Below are positions 9,884 to 18,080 of a stretch of 64,000 nt of DNA, one piece after another. Below the pieces are notes generated by a model that searched no databases, was not told the DNA's origin, and saw nothing but the letters and a program-made list of their open reading frames with translations. The stretch spans positions 1 through 64,000 of the forward strand of contig JAMPIU010000182.1 of NCBI GenBank assembly GCA_023667845.1. The letters run 5' to 3'. The position numbers were made by a program, and so were the translations under genes. The stretch's first letter is position 1; every line of letters begins with the position of its first letter. This DNA comes from Dehalobacter sp. (GTDB lineage: Bacteria > Bacillota > Desulfitobacteriia > Desulfitobacteriales > Syntrophobotulaceae).

Positions 9884-10822
9884 CTAATCCCTTAGACTGC
9901 GGCCGGTCAGCGACAGAAATACAGTTTCCAGGTCCGGTGTTCTGCTCTCAACACTTTTGATTGAGAACTTGTTTTCGGTAAAGTAACAGATAATTTTATC
10001 AAGGTTGTGGACTTCTTTGGCAGTGCTAATTTTTAGCGTATTTTCTTCAATGTCCATCTGAAGAACCCCGGGTATTTCCCTGATCTTGTCTTCGACAGCT
10101 TTCGTGATCGAGTCGTTAACGGTAATCCAGACAATATTGGAGTCGGTTAACAGCGCTTTCAACTCTTCTTTGCTGCCCAGGGCAATCACTTTGCCGTGAT
10201 CCATGATCGCGATTCGGGAACAGATTTCTTCGACTTCTTCCATGTAATGGCTGGTATAAATGATCGTACAGCCCATCTGATTTAATTTCTTAACAGATTG
10301 CAGGATATGATTCCGGGATTGTGGATCGATACCTACGGTAGGCTCATCCATGATAATCAATTTCGGTTTATGGGTAATCGCACAGGCGATATTCAGCCGT
10401 CTTTTCATGCCCCCGGAAAAGCTTTTTGGATAACTGTTTGCCTTATCGCTTAATCCGGTAAATTCAAGCGCCTCAGCCGCTGCCTTATTCAGCTCATCCC
10501 CTCGCAGATCGTAAAGGCCCGCAAAAAATTTGACATTTTCCAGCGTGGTCAGATCTTCATAAATGGCAATATCCTGGGGAACTATGCCTGTGTTTTTCTT
10601 CGAAAAGGCTTTGTTTCTTTTCGTATCTTTATTCAGAATAGAGATCGTCCCTTTATCGATGGATAATAAGCCAATAATCATGTTAATAGCGGTGCTTTTA
10701 CCTGCGCCGTTCGGTCCCAAAAGTCCAAATATTTCTCCCTGTGCAATGCTGATATTCATGTTATCCACAGCAATGACATCACCGAATTTTTTCGTAACAT
10801 TTTCCATTACCAGGATGCTCAT
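9884..10822 (-). CDS. ABC transporter ATP-binding protein (ABC-2 exporter)
   Basis: 312 residues. Complete ABC ATPase: Walker A (GPNGAGKST), Q-loop (GIVPQDIAIYEDLT), signature (FSGGMKRRLNIA), Walker B (LIIMDEPTVGID), and the H-loop (YTSHYMEE). The C-terminal ~90 residues form the accessory domain common in DrrA/CcmA-type exporters. ATG 10822 follows AAAGGGGCGG. It is the first gene of the transporter cluster; the 157-bp gap before it carries two dyad-symmetric sites and probably the promoter. Adjacent two-component genes on the same strand suggest signal-induced export. Confidence 0.92.
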   Translation of the reverse strand: MSILVMENVTKKFGDVIAVDNMNISIAQGEIFGLLGPNGAGKSTAINMIIGLLSIDKGTISILNKDTKRNKAFSKKNTGIVPQDIAIYEDLTTLENVKFFAGLYDLRGDELNKAAAEALEFTGLSDKANSYPKSFSGGMKRRLNIACAITHKPKLIIMDEPTVGIDPQSRNHILQSVKKLNQMGCTIIYTSHYMEEVEEICSRIAIMDHGKVIALGSKEELKALLTDSNIVWITVNDSITKAVEDKIREIPGVLQMDIEENTLKISTAKEVHNLDKIICYFTENKFSIKSVESRTPDLETVFLSLTGRSLRD

Positions 10823-10855
10823 AATGAACCGCCCCTTTCATTTTCCTATCCATCA

Positions 10856-10871
10856 CTATGATTCATCATAG
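10856..10871. promoter_or_regulatory. Dyad-symmetric operator candidate (proximal)
   Basis: CTATGATTCATCATAG is a perfect inverted repeat (7-bp arms, 2-bp centre) 34 bp upstream of the ABC ATPase start. It shares the ATGA...TCAT half-sites with the second dyad at 10923-10936. Confidence 0.4.
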
Positions 10872-10922
10872 ATACTACTAAAAAAAGGAACCTTTCGTTA
10901 GTAGAAAAGGTCACCAATTCGT

Positions 10923-10936
10923 ATGACAAAAGTCAT
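10923..10936. promoter_or_regulatory. Dyad-symmetric operator candidate (distal)
   Basis: ATGAC-AAAA-GTCAT is a perfect inverted repeat between the response regulator and the exporter genes. It is a plausible binding site for the neighbouring NarL-family regulator; no direct evidence. Confidence 0.4.
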
Positions 10937-10979
10937 TTGTTTATGATGATTGTAACATTCTTTTGGTTATGTAATGTTT

Positions 10980-11612
10980 TTATGATCTGGAACCGGTCAG
11001 GTAATAAATCGCAATTTGGGTTCTGTGCTCAAGCTCCGTTTTATTCAGGATGGAAGTGATATGATTTTTTACCGTACCTTCCGAGACATAGAGCTCCTTT
11101 GCTATTTCGCGATTAGCAAGGCCTTTGGAGATAAGTTTGATGATATCCATTTCTCTATCAGAGAAAAGATCTTCAGCAATTTTGACTTTGGGATTCGTGA
11201 CCAGTTCCTCCCGAATTTTTTTCATCACACTGTCCTGCATCACAATGCCGCCCTCATATACCATTTTTATCGCGTCCATGATCCGGTCAGGGGAACTGTT
11301 CTTCAGCAAATACCCTCTCGAACCGTTTTTTACAGCCGTCAGAATAAAATCATCGTCGTCAAATGTGGTCAGGATCAGTGGCTTGACGGTCGTTTTCTCA
11401 GATATTCCTCTGGAAGCCTGCAGGCCGTCCATGACAGGCATCCTGACATCAAGCAGCACGATATCGACTTTCTGGGATTCACAGTATTGGATGGCCTGCA
11501 GGCCATTTCCCACACAGGCGGTTACTTCAAAACGTTCGTCGTTTTGAAGTATGATTTTAAGCCCTTCCCGAATCAGGATGTCGTCATCGGCGATAAGTAC
11601 TTTAATCGGCAT
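10980..11612 (-). CDS. NarL/LuxR-family response regulator
   Basis: 210 residues. The receiver domain has the acidic pocket (IADDD near residue 8), the phosphoacceptor in DIVLLDVRMPVMDG, the conserved Thr in ILTTFDDDD and the Lys in YLLKNSS. The C-terminal LuxR/GerE helix-turn-helix (SDREMDIIKLISKGLANREIAKELYVSE... pattern) binds DNA. Its start overlaps the last 11 bp of the kinase gene, so the pair is co-translated. By analogy with LiaR/DesR-type systems it probably controls the ABC-2 exporter encoded just downstream; that is inferred from position. Confidence 0.92.
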   Translation of the reverse strand: MPIKVLIADDDILIREGLKIILQNDERFEVTACVGNGLQAIQYCESQKVDIVLLDVRMPVMDGLQASRGISEKTTVKPLILTTFDDDDFILTAVKNGSRGYLLKNSSPDRIMDAIKMVYEGGIVMQDSVMKKIREELVTNPKVKIAEDLFSDREMDIIKLISKGLANREIAKELYVSEGTVKNHITSILNKTELEHRTQIAIYYLTGSRS

Positions 11613-12723
11613 TTTCTGCTCCTTTCACAGGCAGTAAGGTAATGACGGAAAAACCGTCTGAACTGTCCAGAATTAGTTTGCCTCCGCAGCTTTCCGTTCT
11701 TTCCTCCATCCCTTCCAGCCCCAATCCCTTCTTAATCGATATGGCACCGACTCCATTATCTTTTATTTCGACTTTAATAAGTTTATTCATTATTTCAAGG
11801 TTTATTTTCACTTCTCCGGCGGATGAATATTTCAATATATTTGTCAGTGCTTCCCGGACATTTTCCAGGATGATTCTCCATTGTGAATGGGTAATGCAGT
11901 TCAGATCACCCCGGTAGTTCAAATGTGTTTTCATTTGGCTGTTAAATGAATGCTCATCCAGAATCGCTTTCAAACGATTAATGCCAAGCTGCTCAGGAGC
12001 TGGTTTGATAGTTCTGAGTGTGGAACGGATATCCTCCATGCCTTCTTTCAAGACATGGATAACATTGGAGATAATCTTCTTTGATCTATTCTGGTCCCGG
12101 TCAATCACCACGCGGGCGGCTTCAAGCTGGATCAGGCTTCCGGCAAGGACATGCCCAATTTTATCGTGAATATTTTGCGCAAGCGTATTTCTTTCTTCCA
12201 GCTGGCTTAAATACTTGACCTGGTTTTCATATTCGGTACCGGAGTGCAAACGGCCGTAAAGAGAATGGTTCTTTTCTCTTAAGAAATCGTTGTCCGCGGC
12301 CAGGCGGGCAATGCGCATCGAAGATTTTAGGGACAGTTCATAAATCATGGCGCTCAAAAGACTGATCAGCAGATATTCCGGGATAATACTCCCCGCAAGC
12401 AAGAAAAGAGGAAGAGATGTAGAGATCAGGGCATATAATGGATTTTTCCCGAACTGGTGAAACAATTCCAATAAGTTTAACGGCAAAAGAAAAACAAAGA
12501 GATTAGAGGCATAGAAAGCAGAGAGAATCAGAAAAACACATATCAAAACCATCCATGTTTTTTTTACGGATTCCTTGGAGGAAATAATATGAAACATACT
12601 CACAATGATATAGATAAGTAGAAGTAACAGCACCAGGGGTAAATTGGTCATCCCAGTCAGTACATAGCAAAAAATACTATATAGAATAATCACTAATTTC
12701 GTGCCCAAAAGCCAGCTGGTCAT
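11602..12723 (-). CDS. Sensor histidine kinase (HisKA_3/NarX-like)
   Basis: 373 residues. The first ~135 residues hold five to six short hydrophobic segments with almost no extracellular loop, typical of intramembrane-sensing kinases that monitor envelope stress. A coiled linker follows (about 140-175), then the HisKA_3 box with phosphoacceptor His in ERNTLAQNIHDKIGH, and a short HATPase with N-box (ENVREALTNILKYS) and G-box (DNGVG, GLGLEGM). The start at ATG 12723 has a poor Shine-Dalgarno site. A perfect 11-bp inverted repeat lies 28-61 bp upstream. It pairs with the overlapping response regulator gene. Confidence 0.92.
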   Translation of the reverse strand: MTSWLLGTKLVIILYSIFCYVLTGMTNLPLVLLLLLIYIIVSMFHIISSKESVKKTWMVLICVFLILSAFYASNLFVFLLPLNLLELFHQFGKNPLYALISTSLPLFLLAGSIIPEYLLISLLSAMIYELSLKSSMRIARLAADNDFLREKNHSLYGRLHSGTEYENQVKYLSQLEERNTLAQNIHDKIGHVLAGSLIQLEAARVVIDRDQNRSKKIISNVIHVLKEGMEDIRSTLRTIKPAPEQLGINRLKAILDEHSFNSQMKTHLNYRGDLNCITHSQWRIILENVREALTNILKYSSAGEVKINLEIMNKLIKVEIKDNGVGAISIKKGLGLEGMEERTESCGGKLILDSSDGFSVITLLPVKGAENAD

Positions 12724-12750
12724 CAGATTACCTCGTTCATCCTATTTCAG

Positions 12751-12784
12751 TATATCAGAAAAACCTTAGGTGCTTTCTGATATA
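12751..12784. repeat. Inverted repeat upstream of the sensor kinase gene
   Basis: Perfect 11-bp arms: TATATCAGAAA (12751-12761) and TTTCTGATATA (12774-12784), with a 12-bp spacer. It lies just upstream of the minus-strand kinase and may be an operator or a leader hairpin. Confidence 0.5.
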
Positions 12785-12799
12785 TCTATGGGCAACTAA

Positions 12800-12834
12800 G
12801 GCTTACGCCTGTGCCAAAAGGCTTGGCGTAAGCC
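12800..12834. repeat. Strong hairpin between divergent genes
   Basis: Perfect 10-bp arms: GGCTTACGCC (12800-12809) and GGCGTAAGCC (12825-12834), 15-base loop, followed on the plus strand by AAGTTTTC. It lies between the divergent kinase and HAD genes, so it terminates no visible gene; function unknown. Confidence 0.55.
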
Positions 12835-12955
12835 AAGTTTTCTATATAATCCTACTATAGTTTTTCTACCGGGACCATGTCAACCCTAATTCTGGTATAT
12901 TATACGTCTGACTACCTTGCCCAAAAATCGAAAAGGCTACGGCCCTGAAGTTCTA

Positions 12956-12964
12956 TGGTATAAT
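12956..12964 (+). promoter_or_regulatory. Extended -10 promoter of the HAD gene
   Basis: TGG-TATAAT (extended -10) lies 44 bp before the start codon; no good -35 hexamer is present, as usual for extended -10 promoters. Confidence 0.55.
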
Positions 12965-13007
12965 AGTATCGATTTATTCGTGTAATCTACCAAAGGAGTG
13001 AAATAGA

Positions 13008-13805
13008 TTGATCCGACTTGTTGCCATAGATTTGGATGAAACACTGCTTAACGATGCGTGGCAAATTTCAGAAGGGAACATCAAGGCCATCCGCCGCGCA
13101 GTGGCCAAAGGCGTGATGGTTACGCTTGCTACAGGAAGGATGGCTGTATCTGCCAGAAAATACGCCAGCCAGCTGGGTCTGGATGTTCCGATTATTACAT
13201 GCAACGGAGCCTTGATCGAGCACTCCCTGAGCAGGGAAATCATCTGCCATAAAGTGATTCCGTCAGGATTAGCTATGAAGATTATTCAGCATCTCCAGTC
13301 GAAAGAAGTCTATACACAGGTGTTTATCAAAGATGAAGTCTTTACAAATAAATGGAATCAATATTCCAAAGCCTATGAGGAAATGACCGGAATAAAGGTC
13401 CAGGAAACGGATGTGCTGCAAATTTTGCACACTGAGCCGGAAGGTGCTGAAAAAATATTGTGCATTTCCGGAGAGGATTATCTCCAGGCTGCTACGGCAG
13501 ATCTGCGGCAGATCTATGCCGACAGGCTTCATTTTACGCGTTCCAAGCCAATTTTTCTGGATATGATCGATAAAGAGGTCAACAAAGGCAGCGCGCTTAG
13601 GGCGTTAGCCGCGAATTTCGGCATCTTGCCGGAAGAAATTATAGCGATCGGGGATAATTTCAATGACCGGGAAATGCTGATGTTTGCCGGCATCGGTGTA
13701 GCGATGGGCAATGCCCTTCAGGAACTTAAAGAAATTGCGGATTATATTACAGCTTCAAATAAAGAAGACGGAGTAGCCAAAGTTTTCGAGAAATTTGTTC
13801 TGTAA
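13008..13805 (+). CDS. Cof-type HAD-IIB family phosphatase
   Basis: 265 residues from TTG 13008, with AAGGAG at 12993-12998; no ATG is better placed. HAD motif I DLDETLL carries the nucleophile Asp, motif II is in LATGRM, motif III Lys precedes EVNKGSAL, and motif IV is GDNFNDREM. The C2-type cap inserted between motifs II and III defines the Cof/YidA subgroup, which dephosphorylates sugar phosphates, flavin mononucleotide or similar small molecules. The actual substrate cannot be told from sequence. The downstream radical SAM gene begins 58 bp later, probably co-transcribed. Confidence 0.9.
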   Translation: MIRLVAIDLDETLLNDAWQISEGNIKAIRRAVAKGVMVTLATGRMAVSARKYASQLGLDVPIITCNGALIEHSLSREIICHKVIPSGLAMKIIQHLQSKEVYTQVFIKDEVFTNKWNQYSKAYEEMTGIKVQETDVLQILHTEPEGAEKILCISGEDYLQAATADLRQIYADRLHFTRSKPIFLDMIDKEVNKGSALRALAANFGILPEEIIAIGDNFNDREMLMFAGIGVAMGNALQELKEIADYITASNKEDGVAKVFEKFVL

Positions 13806-13863
13806 GGTCCATCATAAATCAGAAAAAAGAATCAGCCTAAGAATTCAGGTAAGGAGTTTTAAT

Positions 13864-15738
13864 GTGAAGATCCTGCTCGTTGGCATAAATACCCGGTATG
13901 TACATACAAATCTAGCCATTCGCTGTCTGCGTGAAGTCTTGAAGACACAGGGAAACACCGAATGGGAAATCTGTATTCGCGAATTTTCGATTAATGAGCA
14001 TCTGGACAAAATTGCCGGAGAAATATTTGAAGAGAAACCGGATGTCCTTGGTTTCTCCTGCTATATCTGGAACATTGTCTCCGTTAAGGCCCTGGTACGC
14101 AGGCTGAGGCCTGTCTTGCCCGATGCCTTCATCCTGGCCGGGGGGCCGGAAGTATCTTTTGACTGTGATCGTCTTATAAATGAAGTCCCCCAGCTCGATG
14201 CGGTCGTTGCCGGGGAAGCTGAACGGGTTCTGCCTGTGCTGCTCGAAGGTTGGTCCGAAGGCAATCTTCCCCGGGATGTTGCCGGTGTTGTCTGGCGACT
14301 GCGGAGAGAGGCCGGCGGTCCCCAGGGCCTGGACAGCATGACCGCCTCGGATGGTTTCCGGGGAATGATCAGCGCCGATGCATGTGGCATGGTAGTAACG
14401 AATGCAGCAGTACCGGATGCCGTAGATCTGAATCTTCTTCCAAACCCCTACGCGGGGCAAGAGGATCTTCGCGGAAAGCTGGTTTATGTCGAGACAAGCA
14501 GGGGCTGTCCGTATAACTGTGAATTTTGTATTTCGTCCACTTTCAAGGGTGTCCGGTTTCTGCAACCGGAGCGTCTTCGTCCCATTTTGCGGCAGCTTTT
14601 TGCGAACGGGGCAAGGACGATTAAATTTGTGGACAGAACATTCAACGCATCCAAAACGCACGGGTTTCAAGTTCTTGACCTATTTAAAGAGGAAGCTGAA
14701 CGGGAGTACGAAAAAACAGGACCGGAGGGCACATATGGATTGTCTGGGGACATTCCACGGGCTCATTGCGAGATAGCCGGAGATTTGCTGGATCAGGACT
14801 GGCTGCAGTACTTGCAGAACTATCCAACAGGAATGATTCAATTAGAGATAGGAGTCCAGTCCACCCATCCACCTGCTTTAAAAGCGATCCGCCGATCCCA
14901 GAATTTTGCGGACTGGAAAGATAAGGTTCGTTATTTGCAGCACGATTGCGGTATACCGGTTCATTTGGATCTTATTGCAGGCTTGCCCCATGAGGGGTGG
15001 GCAGAATTCCGCAAGTCATTTGATGAAGTTTTTAATCTCAGACCGAACCATTTGCAGCTTGGTTTTCTCAAGGTATTGAAGGGTTCGGGAATCCGCAGGC
15101 AATGTACCCGATACGGGCTGAAATACTGCCCGGATCCGCCCTATACGGTCCTGAAAACACGGGAGTTGAGCCACGAACAGGTTTTGGACCTGGTCCGAAT
15201 AGAAGAAATTCTGGAAAGGTACTATAATTCTGGAAGGTTTAAGTTTTCACTCGAAGTTGTTCTTGCTGATCGGCAGAGTCCGTTTGATTTTTTTGATGCT
15301 CTGGCCAGATACTGGCACGGCAAGGGCTGGTTCCAAAGAGAATGGAGTTCCAGGTCACTCTTCGAGAATATCTGGGAATTTCTGATGGAACAGCCGGACG
15401 GCCGGACCGCACTGAATCGGAAACTTTGGCGCGAAGCACTGCGTTTTGATTATTTTGTCGCTGAACGTCCCGGGCAAATCCCTGATTTTCTACAGAGAGC
15501 AGAAGAGACTGTCCAGGATAAAAGTTGGAAAGAAGAGATAAGGAAGGACCCGATTTGGCAGAACCGGATTCCTGCGTCTGAGGGCATGGACAAAAGGCAG
15601 TGGATTAGAGCTACGGCTATCGAATATTTTGAGCGGGATATTCCAACAGGGACTACAGAACATTCCCCGGGAAAAGGCGGCTGGTATTTGTTCTACTACG
15701 GTCGAAAGCCGACCCAGTATTTTAAAGTTGAAAGTTGA
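13864..15738 (+). CDS. B12-binding radical SAM protein (DUF4080 type)
   Basis: 624 residues from GTG 13864, chosen because AAGGAG at 13851-13856 is 7 bp upstream; the open frame extends further upstream but overlaps the previous gene. The N-terminal third is a cobalamin-binding Rossmann domain (VKILLVGINTRYVHTNLAIR; PDVLGFSCYIWN). A radical SAM core follows with the CxxxCxxC cluster motif in GCPYNCEFC and the downstream LIAGLPHE strand. The C-terminal ~180 residues match the DUF4080 extension in style. Such enzymes use a 4Fe-4S cluster, SAM and cobalamin for methylations or rearrangements of unknown substrates. Its substrate is unknown here. Confidence 0.88.
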   Translation: MKILLVGINTRYVHTNLAIRCLREVLKTQGNTEWEICIREFSINEHLDKIAGEIFEEKPDVLGFSCYIWNIVSVKALVRRLRPVLPDAFILAGGPEVSFDCDRLINEVPQLDAVVAGEAERVLPVLLEGWSEGNLPRDVAGVVWRLRREAGGPQGLDSMTASDGFRGMISADACGMVVTNAAVPDAVDLNLLPNPYAGQEDLRGKLVYVETSRGCPYNCEFCISSTFKGVRFLQPERLRPILRQLFANGARTIKFVDRTFNASKTHGFQVLDLFKEEAEREYEKTGPEGTYGLSGDIPRAHCEIAGDLLDQDWLQYLQNYPTGMIQLEIGVQSTHPPALKAIRRSQNFADWKDKVRYLQHDCGIPVHLDLIAGLPHEGWAEFRKSFDEVFNLRPNHLQLGFLKVLKGSGIRRQCTRYGLKYCPDPPYTVLKTRELSHEQVLDLVRIEEILERYYNSGRFKFSLEVVLADRQSPFDFFDALARYWHGKGWFQREWSSRSLFENIWEFLMEQPDGRTALNRKLWREALRFDYFVAERPGQIPDFLQRAEETVQDKSWKEEIRKDPIWQNRIPASEGMDKRQWIRATAIEYFERDIPTGTTEHSPGKGGWYLFYYGRKPTQYFKVES

Positions 15739-15765
15739 AGCTCCTAAAAGCATATAGAAAACCAA

Positions 15766-15794
15766 TTGACAAAAACAGTCTCAGAAAGTAGTAT
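15766..15794 (+). promoter_or_regulatory. Promoter of the lipoprotein/RNA unit
   Basis: TTGACA (15766-15771), 17-bp spacer, TAGTAT (15789-15794). Transcription would begin near 15801 and produce a ~178-base leader before the lipoprotein start. Confidence 0.65.
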
Positions 15795-15846
15795 TTGTAA
15801 CTTTCCAGCGGACGGATTAGAATAAGAAGAAAAGAAACGAATATTT

Positions 15847-15932
15847 GCTCGGGTTAGTCTCCGTAATGGATGGCGCAACAGCCGAGAAGCGGTGTTGTGG
15901 CCCTCAGACTTGCCCTAGCATAATGGTTTTTT
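15847..15932 (+). ncRNA. Structured leader RNA candidate of unknown class
   Basis: A compact fold can be drawn by hand. An outer interrupted helix joins 15847-15860 to 15906-15919 (3+3+5 pairs). It encloses a short TCC/GGA hairpin (15860-15870) and a longer hairpin joining GGCGCAACA (15872-15880) to TGTTGTGGCC (15893-15902), capped by CCG-AGAAG-CGG. A run of six T begins seven bases after the outer helix, so it could act as a terminator or attenuator, or end a ~130-base small RNA. It resembles the 3' half of a cobalamin riboswitch only loosely and lacks the B12-box core. No known class is assigned. Confidence 0.4.
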
Positions 15933-15978
15933 ATTTTAGTGAGATTGTATCAGGTATGAGGAGAGGAAATCGCTCTGA

Positions 15979-17160
15979 ATGGAAAAAAGGCTGAAAGCAC
16001 TTCCGTGTATTATGATAATTATATTGAGCTTAACGGCTTTAACAGCTTGTTCCAAGGGACCCTCTCCGGGGAAACCCGGCGGAGACGCCCCTGCGGTAAT
16101 CTCTGTCTGGTATTCGTTGGACGGCAAAGAAGAACAGGCTTTACTTGCGCAGTTTGCCAGAATCAATAAGGAATATCCCGAAGTATCGGTTAAAGGTGAA
16201 AAAATTGCTGAGGCAGATATTGTCCAGCAGGTCTGGAACTACCAAGCCGGAGCAGAGGGGCCGGAAATTGTGATTGCTAGAAGACAGATCCTTGATGCGC
16301 TCTATAAAAAAGGAGCGGTCTCACCTGTCCTGGCGGATATCGACTCAGCCTATCCGGCGGCGAGAGCGGTTTTTACGTATAATAAACAAGCATTTGCAGC
16401 ACCCTGGCTTACGGATGTACCACTGCTCTACTACCGCAAAGATAAAGTACCGGTGCCCCCGGCAAGTCTGGCGGAAATCTGGGAGAAACATTCCGTCATC
16501 GCAGTTCCGGGTCTGAATGCGTCGCTGCTCAGTCCGTGGTGGAGGGCTGAGGGAGGAACGTTAAGCACTAACGGTATTCCAGCCCTGAATTCGCAGAAGA
16601 ATCGGGCTTTTATCAACAATTTTGCAGCGCTTCGTCAGCAAAACCAAGTGCTTTTGGACAGCGCGGCCTTAGCCCGGTTTGCCGGGGGTGAGACCGGTTA
16701 CCTGCTGACCTGGGCCAGTGACAGTACCAAACTGACGAACATAGGCGGAAACTGGGACTGTCTGTCCTTCTATTCTTTACTGGGAGCCAAGGGACAGGTT
16801 TTGCTGGATCATACGATCGGAATCGCTAATTCATCCATAAAGACGATTCCTGCCATGGAAAGCGCAATTAGGCTGGTTGAAGAAGAACTGCTGAAGCCGG
16901 CGGCGGAAGAGGCGATGTTTCAAGCCGGCGGCAGGCTGCCTGTTAACAGTGCGTATTACGAATCGGCGGCGAAGCGTTTTCAGTCAGAGGTTGCTTTGTC
17001 TTTGCAGTCTGCCTGGTATTTGGAGGGTTCAGTGAACGACTGGACGTATTTGGACCTCCTAAATTCCAGCTGGCAGAATATTGCAGGAGGGGCCAATATG
17101 GAAAGTGAACTCGCTCGTATTCAGCAGGATGCGTCGGATATTGGCAAGCAAACGAAATAA
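15979..17160 (+). CDS. Extracellular solute-binding lipoprotein (family 1-like)
   Basis: 393 residues. A signal peptide (about 1-23) ends in a lipobox LTACS, so the mature protein is anchored through Cys24 on the outer face of the membrane. The mature part has the class-F/family-1 periplasmic-binding fold features: an N-terminal VISVWYS strand, a QQVWNYQAGAEGPEIVIA segment, and an APWLTDVPLLYYRKD hinge region typical of sugar-binding proteins. No permease or ATPase gene is adjacent, so it is an orphan binding protein; ligand unknown. rapZ starts 35 bp downstream, and the two may share a transcript begun at the 15766 promoter. Confidence 0.82.
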   Translation: MEKRLKALPCIMIIILSLTALTACSKGPSPGKPGGDAPAVISVWYSLDGKEEQALLAQFARINKEYPEVSVKGEKIAEADIVQQVWNYQAGAEGPEIVIARRQILDALYKKGAVSPVLADIDSAYPAARAVFTYNKQAFAAPWLTDVPLLYYRKDKVPVPPASLAEIWEKHSVIAVPGLNASLLSPWWRAEGGTLSTNGIPALNSQKNRAFINNFAALRQQNQVLLDSAALARFAGGETGYLLTWASDSTKLTNIGGNWDCLSFYSLLGAKGQVLLDHTIGIANSSIKTIPAMESAIRLVEEELLKPAAEEAMFQAGGRLPVNSAYYESAAKRFQSEVALSLQSAWYLEGSVNDWTYLDLLNSSWQNIAGGANMESELARIQQDASDIGKQTK

Positions 17161-17195
17161 TCAGGAAAGGAACAATTCAGGTGGGGGAAAAGGCT

Positions 17196-18065
17196 ATGAA
17201 AAGAGAAGCATTGAAACTGGTGATTATTACCGGTTTGTCCGGGGCTGGGAAAACGCAAGCCCTGCAAAGTATGGAAGACCTTGGATTTTTTTGCGTTGAC
17301 AATCTTCCGCCGAGCCTTATTGAAAAGTTCGTTGACTTGTGTGCCCAATCCCAAGGAAAAATAGACAAAGCTGCCATTGTCTGTGACTTACGCGGCGGAG
17401 ATTTCTTTTCTTCTTTAAACCAGGCGCTCGCGGATCTGCAGGAGGCGGGATATCAATACGAAATTTTATTCCTAGAGGCTTCGGACGATGTTCTGGTCAA
17501 CCGTTATAAAGAATCAAGAAGAAGGCATCCCGTATCTCCGAAGGGAAATGTGCTGGAAGGCATTCACAAAGAGCGGCAATATCTTGCCGATTTACGCGGG
17601 AATGCAAGCAAGATCATTGACAGTTCAGACCTGACAACCGTACAGATGAAGGAAAAAATCAGGAATCTGTTTGGAAAGGAATACGATCCGGCCAGGATGT
17701 CTGTATCGGTTGTTTCTTTCGGGTTTAAATTTGGGATACCGCTGGATGCCGATACAATCATCGATGTCCGTTTTCTGCCTAATCCGTATTATTTAAAGGA
17801 ACTTAAACCCCTGAACGGCAAAGATAAAGAGGTCAGGGATTATGTTTTGCTGAATCCTACCACGACTGATTTTATCGGCAGGTTTTTTCATATGCTGGAA
17901 TTTATTCTGCCGTTATATCTCAAAGAAGGTAAAAGCCACCTGGTCATTGGCATAGGATGTACAGGGGGGCAGCACCGTTCCGTGGCAATTGTTGAGAAAA
18001 CAGCGGAGTTCCTGCAGATGAACAATTACTCCTGTGTTATAAACCACAGAGATATCAAAGGATAG
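17196..18065 (+). CDS. rapZ: RNase adapter protein RapZ
   Basis: 289 residues from ATG 17196 (GGGGGA upstream); a GTG at 17181 would add five residues. RapZ (YvcJ) is a P-loop protein that binds nucleotides, and in Enterobacteria it steers small RNAs to RNase E. Visible: Walker A (GLSGAGKTQAL), the FFCVDNLPP motif, the Walker-B-like segment, SFGFKFGIP, DVRFLPNPYY, and the C-terminal IGIGCTGGQHRSVAI motif. In Firmicutes it forms the conserved rapZ-yvcK-whiA cluster seen here. The exact Firmicute role is less clear (competence, envelope metabolism). Confidence 0.96.
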   Translation: MKREALKLVIITGLSGAGKTQALQSMEDLGFFCVDNLPPSLIEKFVDLCAQSQGKIDKAAIVCDLRGGDFFSSLNQALADLQEAGYQYEILFLEASDDVLVNRYKESRRRHPVSPKGNVLEGIHKERQYLADLRGNASKIIDSSDLTTVQMKEKIRNLFGKEYDPARMSVSVVSFGFKFGIPLDADTIIDVRFLPNPYYLKELKPLNGKDKEVRDYVLLNPTTTDFIGRFFHMLEFILPLYLKEGKSHLVIGIGCTGGQHRSVAIVEKTAEFLQMNNYSCVINHRDIKG

Positions 18066-18080
18066 GAATGGTTTGACGAG

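Noticed and set aside
12800-12834. Terminator of a plus-strand gene
   Set aside because: There is no plus-strand gene upstream; the flanking genes diverge. Kept as an unexplained hairpin.
15847-15919. Cobalamin riboswitch
   Set aside because: Some words (GCGCAAC, CAGACTTGCC) recall the 3' half of the B12 element, but the 5' GGGAA core and B12-box context are missing and the length is too short.
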